In this document: one piece after another, positions 1 through 5,449 of the stretch
How the letters are laid out: each line of letters begins with the position of its first letter
How positions within the stretch are numbered: the first letter of the stretch is position 1
Source of the DNA: Planctomycetota bacterium
Lineage (GTDB): Bacteria; Planctomycetota; MHYJ01; JACPRB01
Reading direction: 5' to 3'
DNA: 5,449 bases
Assembly: GCA_016200125.1 (NCBI GenBank)
Contig: JACQFK010000314.1
Span: 1 to 5,449, forward strand
Program-made: the position numbers and the translations under genes
Notes under the pieces: model-generated
Database searches by the model: none
What the model was told of the DNA's origin: nothing
The model's input: the letters and a program-made list of their open reading frames with translations, nothing else

Positions 1-1517
1 CGTCCGCCGGCCACTTTCTCCCATCCGACGCTCATGTCCTTGAAGGTCCAGACGCCCCATTCTTCCTCGTTCGAGTACACGACATCCGTCCGCCCGTCGC
101 CGTTCAAATCGACGAAGCGCAGGCCGTTGTCGCGGCCGCTCCCGTCGAGGGGCTCGGTCGGCAGCGAGAAGGGCAGTTTGGTCCAGCGGTCGCCGAACCG
201 GTAGATGCCGCCGCGCGTGATGAGTTCGCAGACTCCGTCGCCGTCGAGATCCCGGAAGAAGAAGAAGCGGGCCTCGTCGTTGGTCATCAGGGGCATCGCC
301 AGATCGGAGTCTGCCGTCCAGCCGAAAGAGTAGGTCCAGGCCTGGGTCCGGGAGAACGCGGTGGCGGGCCCGCCCTTCCGGACGACGCCGAAGCGGGCAT
401 AGGGCAGCCCGGGACCAAAGCCAATCCATCGATCCGCCTGCCAGACGCGAGTGTCTTCCGGCGAGACGACATCGAGGAAGCCGTCGTTGTTGACATCGAT
501 GAGGCGGATTCCGGCGTCCGTCCCGTCCGGAAGGCGGAGCCGGCCGATGCTCTTGTCGAGCCGGTCCTGCGCCTCGCGGAAGGTGAGGAACTTCACCTTC
601 CTGCCGTACTTCTGGTCGACGTGGTCGATGAGCTCGACGACCTGCTCGGGCTTGATCCATCCGTGCGGGTGGAAGACGAAGTTGAAGACGCCGCGCTTCC
701 GGACCACCGCGTCAATCGAGGCCTTCATGTCGGACACCGTCAGGGGACTGAACGGCTTGTTGAGATACTGTGCATCCCAGTCGCTCGGCGCGGCGCAGGG
801 AAATTCCCAGCAGAGGCGGCCGATCACGTAGGGGTAGGGATAGTTCTCGATCGTGTTTACGAACGACGGAAAGGGCACGTACTTCCGGATCCGCTCCTTC
901 CCATCGGCGTCGAGCACCAGGTCGCGGGGCACTTCGGGATCCTCGGAGGTCGTCAAGTTGAAGACCGAGGTGTCGATCGTCAGGAACTTGCCGCCCGGCG
1001 TGGTCTTGTTGAAGATCTCCGCGAAGAAGCGCGGGCTCAGGGTGTTGAGCGAGTCGCAGCAGGGCATCCGGAAGGCCACCGGCTTGTTGTTGGGGATCAG
1101 GTTCATCAGCTCGATGCAGCGGTCGACCGTGGACTTCGACTTGAGGAAGTCGCCGTCCTTGAGCAGCGGGCAGGGATGGTCCACCGTGTGGACCTCGATG
1201 CTGAGGCCCTCTTTGATCCACTTCTGCAGGTGGGCGTGATTGGGGTCGATCGTGCAGGTCATGATGCTGACCGGCGCGCGGCCGTCGATCTTCTTCAGCC
1301 GCTCGAGAATGGGGCGAAGGTAGGTCTCCCATTTCTCGTGGCCGCGCATGTCGTCGATGGCGAGGACGATCGCAGCCTCGACGCCGTCCTCGCCGATCCA
1401 CTGGGGCGTGATGAGCTTGGGAAAGCGCCGGTGGACGTAGTAGGGGTCGCTCTCGTCCAGGGTGGTCAGTCGATTCCCATCCTGGGCGAAGGCCAGCAGC
1501 AGCGCGGCGAGGATCAT
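1..1517 (-). CDS. Secreted NodB-type polysaccharide deacetylase with C-terminal FG-GAP/VCBS repeats (3' end cut by window edge)
   Basis: Reading the minus strand from the ATG at 1517 gives 505 uninterrupted codons to the left edge with no stop, so the C-terminus is missing. Residues 1-11 form a short hydrophobic signal-like segment ending in AFA, with no basic n-region. Residues about 48-320 look like a NodB carbohydrate esterase 4 domain. Visible motifs are IDDM (D55, D56), HTVDH (H110, H114), RMP (R150-P152) and FHPH (H283). By family knowledge D56/H110/H114 would bind the metal, D55 would be the base and H283 the acid. These enzymes remove N- or O-acetyl groups from polysaccharides. Residues 335-505 carry three calcium-loop motifs typical of FG-GAP/VCBS propeller repeats: D341-D349, D423-E431 (DLDGDG) and D470-D478 (DLNGDG). 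The start overlaps the stop of the upstream gene (ATGA), with AAGGG directly before it. The probable location is extracytoplasmic. The domain call is firm, but the substrate is unknown. Confidence 0.88.
   Translation of the reverse strand, partial: MILAALLLAFAQDGNRLTTLDESDPYYVHRRFPKLITPQWIGEDGVEAAIVLAIDDMRGHEKWETYLRPILERLKKIDGRAPVSIMTCTIDPNHAHLQKWIKEGLSIEVHTVDHPCPLLKDGDFLKSKSTVDRCIELMNLIPNNKPVAFRMPCCDSLNTLSPRFFAEIFNKTTPGGKFLTIDTSVFNLTTSEDPEVPRDLVLDADGKERIRKYVPFPSFVNTIENYPYPYVIGRLCWEFPCAAPSDWDAQYLNKPFSPLTVSDMKASIDAVVRKRGVFNFVFHPHGWIKPEQVVELIDHVDQKYGRKVKFLTFREAQDRLDKSIGRLRLPDGTDAGIRLIDVNNDGFLDVVSPEDTRVWQADRWIGFGPGLPYARFGVVRKGGPATAFSRTQAWTYSFGWTADSDLAMPLMTNDEARFFFFRDLDGDGVCELITRGGIYRFGDRWTKLPFSLPTEPLDGSGRDNGLRFVDLNGDGRTDVVYSNEEEWGVWTFKDMSVGWEKVAGG
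1514..1517 (-). promoter_or_regulatory. ATGA stop-start overlap coupling the Tat protein and deacetylase genes
   Basis: On the minus strand the TGA stop of the Tat protein (1516-1514) shares bases with the ATG of the deacetylase (1517-1515). This is the classical arrangement for translational coupling. AAGGG sits immediately 5' of the ATG, too close for an efficient independent Shine-Dalgarno site. That fits re-initiation by terminating ribosomes rather than de novo entry. Confidence 0.8.
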
Positions 1518-2974
1518 CCCTTGAGCGCCGCGCGGACCCGCTGAACCAGCCCGTTGTCGGGCCCCTGCGATCCCTTGAGATAGTGGACGCTCGCGGCGAG
1601 GAAGCGGTCCCGCCAGCCGGGCGAGAGGTGGCTGTAGTCCTCGAGCACCGCGGAGCTGAACTTCCAGTCGTGCGCGTCCATGCCCTTCATGAAGATCAGC
1701 CGCCGCGCCTCCTCGATCAGGCTCTTGGCGTCGCCGCCGTCCTTCAGGTAGCCGAGGACCTTCCTCGACGCCGACATCTTGTCCTTAGAAACGTCCGTGA
1801 ACAGGTCCTCGAGCGTGGCGGACTGGGGCTCGACCTGGTCGAGCTTGACCTCCTTGTCGAGCTTGCCCCGGAAGAGCGGGACGAAGGCCGCGGCCTGCAG
1901 GAGGGCGAGCCGACGAGTCTCGTCGTTGGCGCTGGTCTCATAGATGTAGCGCAGGGCGTTGAAGGTCGTGAGGGCGTGGATCGAGAGGATGTTGGTGCGC
2001 CGCATCACGATCTCGCCGCCGGCGGGGAGCACGGCGTCCCACACCGAGCGGGCGGAGATGCCCGACTTCAGCATATCCGCGACTTTCTTGGACATCGCCT
2101 CGGAATCGGCCGTGCGGCAGACCGTGAGCAGGTCGGCCGTCGCGGCGCCGTCCAGCTTGCCGTCGGTCCAGGCCGGGGGCAGCTGGCCCACGATCGTCTT
2201 GTTGAACTTCCAGGGACGGTCCGGGTCGAGGTCGCGATGGGCGGGGCTGTCGCCCGTGTAGTACTGGAGCGCGAGGGCGAGCGACCGCAGGATCGGCTCG
2301 GCGTGCTGCCAGCCGATGACGCCGAGGAGCCGGTAGGCGCCCGCGACGTAGATGGCCTTGTGGCCGAGGTCGCGGAAGTCGCGCATCCCGTAGCGGAAGA
2401 ACAGCTCGAAGACCTCATGGGCGCCGGCGCTGCGGGCCAGAGACGTGACGGGACCGTCGATGCCTTCGACATCCCAGTTCTCGACCGCATCGACGAAGGC
2501 CTTGCGCGCCTTGTCGGCCGGCGGAACCTTGGACTCGTCGATGGCCGTCAGCGTCCAGCCCGTCTTCTTCTTCTCTTCGGCCTGGGAGTTCTTGAAGTTG
2601 TCGAGGGACCAGAGGATGGGCAGCCAGCGGTCGCTGTCGGGGCCCGACAAACTGGCCTGATGGGCGGCGTTGATGGCCAGGACCGCGTGGAACTTGAAGC
2701 CGACGGGGCGCGGCTGGACGTTGCGGACCGCGGCGACGAAGAGCCCGGCGAGGACCTCGTTGTAGGCGAGGCCCTTCTTGATGCGGGAGGCGATCTCCTC
2801 GACCAGCTTGTCCTTCGGCGTGTCTTCGATGAGCTTGACGAGCGGCTCGATGCCCGAGCCCCAGCGGACGCTGCCGGGATGGAGGCGCATCTCGGCGAAG
2901 GAGACGCGGGGAAGCAGGCCGGCGAGCGCGGCGCCGGAGACGGAGGTTCTGAGGAAGTCGCGTCGGTTTATCAT
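1514..2974 (-). CDS. Tat-exported helical protein of unknown function
   Basis: The product is 486 residues. The N-terminus carries a twin-arginine signal: RRDFLRT at residues 4-10, a hydrophobic stretch SGAALAGLL, then a probable cleavage site near VSFA-E (residue 27/28). The protein is therefore likely exported folded, or with a bound cofactor, by the Tat system. The mature part is mostly alpha-helical with no further membrane segment. It has a well-spaced set of histidines in helix-like segments: H96 and H105 (KFHAVLAINAAH), H186 (SAGAHEVFELFF), H205 (LGHKAIYVAGAYR), H224 and H246. These could be metal ligands, but that is a guess. I do not recognise a named domain, though similar exported proteins seem familiar from Planctomycetota and Verrucomicrobiota. 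The ATG at 2974 is preceded by AGGTAGGT, a weak ribosome site, and starts exactly at the Tat signal. Its stop overlaps the start of the deacetylase, so the two are probably co-translated and may act on the same envelope or extracellular material. Confidence 0.88.
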   Translation of the reverse strand: MINRRDFLRTSVSGAALAGLLPRVSFAEMRLHPGSVRWGSGIEPLVKLIEDTPKDKLVEEIASRIKKGLAYNEVLAGLFVAAVRNVQPRPVGFKFHAVLAINAAHQASLSGPDSDRWLPILWSLDNFKNSQAEEKKKTGWTLTAIDESKVPPADKARKAFVDAVENWDVEGIDGPVTSLARSAGAHEVFELFFRYGMRDFRDLGHKAIYVAGAYRLLGVIGWQHAEPILRSLALALQYYTGDSPAHRDLDPDRPWKFNKTIVGQLPPAWTDGKLDGAATADLLTVCRTADSEAMSKKVADMLKSGISARSVWDAVLPAGGEIVMRRTNILSIHALTTFNALRYIYETSANDETRRLALLQAAAFVPLFRGKLDKEVKLDQVEPQSATLEDLFTDVSKDKMSASRKVLGYLKDGGDAKSLIEEARRLIFMKGMDAHDWKFSSAVLEDYSHLSPGWRDRFLAASVHYLKGSQGPDNGLVQRVRAALKG

Positions 2975-3066
2975 ACCTACCTAACGTGAGAGAGGACTTT
3001 ACGGTTCCATATTCGCTTGCCCCTGCCCGCAGGCCGCGATACCATCTGGAGAGCCGCAAGACTCCT
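2975..3066. promoter_or_regulatory. Divergent intergenic region between the exported-protein operon and the coiled-coil/actin pair
   Basis: These 92 bp separate two start codons facing away from each other, so promoters for both directions should lie here or extend into the flanking genes. Base use is less GC-biased at every third position than in the genes, which marks it as non-coding. On the plus strand TTGCCC (3017-3022) and TACCAT (3040-3045) are 17 bp apart. Each matches the sigma70 consensus at 4 of 6 positions, and transcription would start near 3052. On the minus strand I see no convincing -35/-10 pair, only AGGTAGGT next to the start at 2974. The promoter call is tentative. Confidence 0.4.
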
Positions 3067-4086
3067 ATGTCCGACCAACCTGACGAAACGCCCAAACCCG
3101 CCGATCCGCCGCCGGAATCCCGCCCCGCCTCGGGCGGCGGCGCGAAGATGATCGACGTCCGGGGCATGATGCGGCAGGCCTCCGTCCGGGTCAACGTCGA
3201 CCAACTCGTCAAGCAGGGCCGCAAGTCGATCTCGCTCCTCTCCAAGGACAAGATGGAGGAGCTGATCAACCAGGCGGTCAAGAACATCGTCGACAAGTAC
3301 CGCGCCATGGCCGCCGGCATCGCCCAGGTGCCCGTGGCTCAGATCGAGGCGGAATCGAAGCAGGAGTTCAACGAACTCCTCAGCCAGTACCAGCAGACCG
3401 CGAAGGCCAAGACCGATCTCGAGTCCTCCAAGCAGGCGCTGGACGGCGAGCTCGAGGAGCTCCGCAAGGACCTCGAAAAACAGAAGGCGCTCGCCGACGG
3501 ACGCCTCAGCGAGGAGGCCGAGAAGGCGCTGATCGTCGGCTTCAAGGAGTTCGAGCGCGAGCTCGACAAGCAGGTCGTCAAGGTCTTCGAGAAGCGCAAG
3601 ATCATCCTGCAGGAGAACAATCCCGAGGCCGTCGCCGAGCTCAAGAACGTCGAGAACGCCATCCGGCCGATCATCGCCCGCCTGGTGGCCGCCGAGCGCG
3701 AGCGGTTCTCGATGTCCGGCGGGCAGTCGCGCGAGACCGCGATGCTCGAGAAGCGGATGGAGAAGCTGTACGCGCAGATCGCGGCGATGGAAAACGCGCT
3801 CAAGACGATCTCCAACTCCAAGCTTTACTCGAACCAGCAGATCCAGAACCTCATGCGCCAGCTCGGCCTGGCCAACGAGGACAAGAACTTCGAGAAGAAG
3901 CGGGAGATGCTCAAGATCGTCATGGACGTCAACAAGCTCATCCGCAAGGAAGGGGGCGAACTGGCGGCCAAGGGCATCACGCTGTCGAACCCGCAGGGGG
4001 CCGGCGAGGGCCCCTCGGTCGCCTCCGTCCTCGCCGCGCAGAAGGCCGCGCCGGCTACCGCCTCCGCGCCGCCCCCCGCCCCGTGA
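3067..4086 (+). CDS. Cytoplasmic coiled-coil protein, putative partner of the MamK-like actin
   Basis: The product is 339 residues from the ATG at 3067. There is no signal peptide or membrane segment, so it should be cytoplasmic. Residues 1-26 are Pro/Gly/Ser-rich and probably disordered. Residues 28-80 (from MIDVRGMMRQ to NIVDKYR) look like a compact helical module. Residues about 95-150 and 222-300 are rich in Lys, Glu and Gln with spaced Leu/Ile/Met and read as coiled coil. Residues 150-212 form a helical linker. Residues 305-339 are an Ala/Pro-rich tail. I recognise no named family. A GTG at 2986 would add 27 residues, but those codons have A or T at 11 of 27 third positions while the gene is nearly all G/C there, so I prefer 3067. 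Its Shine-Dalgarno candidate GGAGAG (3048-3053) is rather distant. The gene lies 78 bp upstream of the actin on the same strand with no terminator between. By position it may be an adaptor, anchor or nucleator for the filament, but this is inference. Confidence 0.87.
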   Translation: MSDQPDETPKPADPPPESRPASGGGAKMIDVRGMMRQASVRVNVDQLVKQGRKSISLLSKDKMEELINQAVKNIVDKYRAMAAGIAQVPVAQIEAESKQEFNELLSQYQQTAKAKTDLESSKQALDGELEELRKDLEKQKALADGRLSEEAEKALIVGFKEFERELDKQVVKVFEKRKIILQENNPEAVAELKNVENAIRPIIARLVAAERERFSMSGGQSRETAMLEKRMEKLYAQIAAMENALKTISNSKLYSNQQIQNLMRQLGLANEDKNFEKKREMLKIVMDVNKLIRKEGGELAAKGITLSNPQGAGEGPSVASVLAAQKAAPATASAPPPAP

Positions 4087-4121
4087 CGCGAACAGTGGAC
4101 GCACCGACGCCCACTTGATAC

Positions 4122-4144
4122 GCTTGACGCCCCATAGTTCAAGC
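4122..4144. promoter_or_regulatory. Inverted repeat upstream of the actin gene (possible operator or small hairpin)
   Basis: GCTTGA (4122-4127) and TCAAGC (4139-4144) form a perfect 6-bp inverted repeat with an 11-base spacer. A related CTTGATACG lies just before it (4114-4122), so the left arm is also part of a near-direct repeat. TTGACG (4124-4129) inside the left arm resembles a -35 box, but the matching -10 position (4147-4152, CTGAAT) is weak. It could be a regulator site that tunes the actin separately from the coiled-coil gene, a weak RNA hairpin, or chance. Confidence 0.25.
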
Positions 4145-4152
4145 ACCTGAAT

Positions 4153-4158
4153 GGAGGA
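4153..4158 (+). promoter_or_regulatory. Strong Shine-Dalgarno site of the MamK-like gene
   Basis: GGAGGA lies 6 nt before the ATG at 4165, near-ideal spacing. It fixes this start over the out-of-frame ATG at 4151. It is much stronger than the site of the upstream coiled-coil gene, which suggests the actin is made in larger amounts than its partner, as expected for a filament subunit. Confidence 0.75.
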
Positions 4159-4164
4159 TCCGAT

Positions 4165-5247
4165 ATGGCGCCAGAACTCGAGACCACGGCCGGACGCACC
4201 ACCAAGGAAGGCGTGCTCTACATCGGCATGGACCTGGGGTGCTACAAGACCTCCGTCGCCGCCACCAACGGCACGCGCGAGGTCGTCTACTCGATCGTGG
4301 GCTGGCCGAAGGATCCGATCAGCCGGAAGATGCTGGGCAAGGACATCGTCTTCGGCAACGAGGCCTTCCAGCACCGCCTCGCGCTGGACGTCGTCCGTCC
4401 CTTCGAGAAGGGCGCGCTGAAGTATGCGGACAACGCGGATGCCGGAGTCCCCCCCGAGCGGCTCGCCAAGTTCAAGGAGGCCGCCAAGGAGCTCGTGAAG
4501 TACGTCGTCTCCCTCTGCCGTCCGCCGAAGGGCACGCTGGTCTACGGCGTCATCGGCTCGCCGGCCCGGGCGTCGATCCTGAACAAGCAGGCCCTCATGG
4601 ACGCCTGCAAGGGCACCTTCGAGGCGGTCATGATCGTCTCGGAGCCCTTCGCGGTGGCCTACGGGACCAACACGCTCGAGGACGCGCTGATCGTCGACAT
4701 CGGCGCCGGTACGACGGACCTCTGCCGGATGCACGGCGCGATCCCCACCGAGGAGGACCAGGTCACCTCGGGCAAGGCCGGCGACTTCATCGACAACCTC
4801 GCCTTCGAGCTCATCAAGAAGGCCCATCCGGAAGCCCAGTTCACCATCAACATGGTGCGCGAGGCAAAGGAGCGCGGCAGCTTCGTAAACGACGTGAACG
4901 ACAAGGCGATGGTCAAGTGGCCCAACAAGGACGGCCGCCCGACCGACTTCGACATCACCAAGGAACTCAAGGAGGCCTGCCGCGCGATCGTGCCGGACAT
5001 CGTCGCGGGCCTCCGCAAGCTCGTCTCGAGCTACGACGCCGAGTTCCAGAAGCGCATGCTCCAGAACGTCGTCCTTGCGGGCGGTGGCAGCCAGCTCCGC
5101 GGCCTGGACCGCCTGATCGAGGAGGACCTCCAGCAGTACGGCGGCGGCAAGGTCACCAAGGTCCACGAGCCGGTCTTCGCCGGCGCGAACGGCGCGCTCA
5201 AGCTCGCCGCCGACATGCCGGAGGACTACTGGAAGGAAGTGAAGTAG
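4165..5247 (+). CDS. MamK-like bacterial actin (filament-forming ATPase)
   Basis: The product is 360 residues, the size of MamK and MreB-type actins, and complete. Actin-fold motifs appear in order: phosphate loop 1 GMDLGCYKTSVA (21-32), SEPFAVAYG (159-167), phosphate loop 2 DIGAGTTDLC (178-187), and adenosine loop VVLAGGGSQLRGLD (302-315). Compared from memory with magnetosome MamK of Magnetospirillum, conserved stretches include VGWPKD (45-50), GNEAF (64-68), GSPARAS (131-137), EDQVT (197-201), the near-identical LQNVVLAGGGS, and an ending in DYWKEVK where MamK has QYWRQLC. E160 and D178 are 18 residues apart, the same spacing as the E143 and D161 of MamK needed for ATP turnover and filament dynamics. 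A 14-residue polar extension precedes the first strand. MamK filaments position magnetosome chains, but no other mam gene is in the window, so I give no gene symbol; the cargo here is unknown. Neighbours are the coiled-coil gene upstream and a strong terminator downstream. The family call is firm; the cellular role is not. Confidence 0.93.
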   Translation: MAPELETTAGRTTKEGVLYIGMDLGCYKTSVAATNGTREVVYSIVGWPKDPISRKMLGKDIVFGNEAFQHRLALDVVRPFEKGALKYADNADAGVPPERLAKFKEAAKELVKYVVSLCRPPKGTLVYGVIGSPARASILNKQALMDACKGTFEAVMIVSEPFAVAYGTNTLEDALIVDIGAGTTDLCRMHGAIPTEEDQVTSGKAGDFIDNLAFELIKKAHPEAQFTINMVREAKERGSFVNDVNDKAMVKWPNKDGRPTDFDITKELKEACRAIVPDIVAGLRKLVSSYDAEFQKRMLQNVVLAGGGSQLRGLDRLIEEDLQQYGGGKVTKVHEPVFAGANGALKLAADMPEDYWKEVK

Positions 5248-5272
5248 CCGACGGAAAAACAGCGAAACGAGG

Positions 5273-5306
5273 GAAACCCCCCGGGAAACCGGGGGGTTTC
5301 TTATTT
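5273..5306 (+). terminator. Rho-independent terminator of the coiled-coil/actin unit
   Basis: A perfect 12-bp stem pairs 5273-5284 with 5289-5300. It has six consecutive C-G pairs and closes on a GAAA tetraloop (5285-5288). It is followed by TTATTT (5301-5306), which with the TTTC of the stem makes a T-rich tail. It begins 25 bases after the actin stop. The stem also holds the only purine-rich stretch upstream of the next gene, so it may affect that start too. Confidence 0.92.
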
Positions 5307-5307
5307 G

Positions 5308-5449
5308 ATGAAGACAAAGCTGATCCTGGCGTTCATGGCCGTCGCGATGGGCTGCGGCGGCGCGGCGCCGGCGCGCCCCCCGCGCGGGCCCAACATCATC
5401 TTCATCCTCGCGGACGACCTGGGCTACGGGGAGCTCGGCTGCTACGGGC
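5308..5449 (+). CDS. Sulfatase, N-terminal fragment (3' end cut by window edge)
   Basis: Forty-seven codons are visible from the ATG at 5308 to the right edge. Residues 1-15 are a short signal: MKTK followed by a hydrophobic run. C16 follows AMG, a non-canonical lipobox, so this may be a lipoprotein or an ordinary secreted protein. Residues 28-46 ([19 protein letters not shown]) are the hallmark start of type I sulfatases. By family knowledge D36 and D37 bind the active-site calcium. The C/S-x-P-x-R formylglycine motif should come about 30-50 residues later, outside the window. The enzyme would hydrolyse sulfate esters, perhaps on sulfated polysaccharides. In-frame ATGs at 5335 and 5347 are possible starts but would destroy the signal. 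No clear Shine-Dalgarno exists outside the terminator stem. Separated from the actin by a terminator, it is probably not part of the cytoskeletal unit. Confidence 0.85.
   Translation, partial: MKTKLILAFMAVAMGCGGAAPARPPRGPNIIFILADDLGYGELGCYG

Noticed and set aside
621..1544. A 307-codon open frame on the plus strand opposite the deacetylase.
   Set aside because: The minus strand here encodes conserved NodB motifs, while the plus-strand product has no recognisable domain and a biased composition.
1583..2989. A 468-codon open frame on the plus strand opposite the Tat protein gene.
   Set aside because: It is antisense to a gene with a clear Tat signal and coupled start. Its composition (Val, Gly, Arg, Glu, Asp) is the usual shadow of GC-rich coding sequence.
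2986..3066. A GTG start at 2986 giving the coiled-coil protein 27 more residues.
   Set aside because: The extension has many A/T third positions unlike the gene, overlaps the probable promoter, and begins 12 bp from the divergent start.
2977..5166. A 729-codon open frame on the minus strand across the coiled-coil and actin genes.
   Set aside because: It is a mirror of the high-GC third-position bias of two well-supported plus-strand genes. Its protein is a low-complexity run of Leu, Asp, Glu, Val and Arg with no motif, and it crosses a terminator-bounded unit.
4165..5247. Naming the actin mamK and calling the organism magnetotactic.
   Set aside because: MamK-like proteins occur outside magnetosome islands, and no other mam gene is visible. 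Homology supports the family, not the magnetosome role.

Overview
This GC-rich window (third codon positions almost all G or C) is bacterial chromosome. It holds five protein genes in two divergent blocks, and two of the genes are cut by the window edges. Gene content suggests a Planctomycetota or related PVC-type bacterium: a secreted polysaccharide deacetylase fused to FG-GAP repeats, an exported helical protein of unknown function, and the start of a sulfatase. This placement is inference from gene families. No rRNA, tRNA or marker gene is present to prove it.

Left block, minus strand (1-2974). A Tat-exported protein of unknown function (1514-2974) is followed by a NodB-type polysaccharide deacetylase with C-terminal FG-GAP calcium motifs (1517 down to the left edge, 3' end missing). 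The two overlap in an ATGA, so they are almost certainly one translationally coupled unit acting outside the cytoplasm. A short divergent spacer (2975-3066) separates this block from the next.

Right block, plus strand (3067-5247). A cytoplasmic coiled-coil protein (3067-4086) lies 78 bp upstream of a complete MamK-like bacterial actin (4165-5247). The actin keeps both phosphate loops, the adenosine loop, and the catalytic Glu and Asp at the same spacing as in magnetosome MamK, yet no other magnetosome gene is visible. The pair looks like a two-component cytoskeletal module: an ATP-driven filament plus a coiled-coil partner. It is the most interesting content of the window. A strong GAAA-loop hairpin terminator (5273-5306) ends the block.

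Right edge. A sulfatase gene begins at 5308, only 7 nt after the terminator stem, and runs off the window. It is the start of another exported-enzyme gene.

There is no gene-free stretch longer than 300 bases. I saw no CRISPR, insertion sequence, integrase, RNA gene or long repeat.
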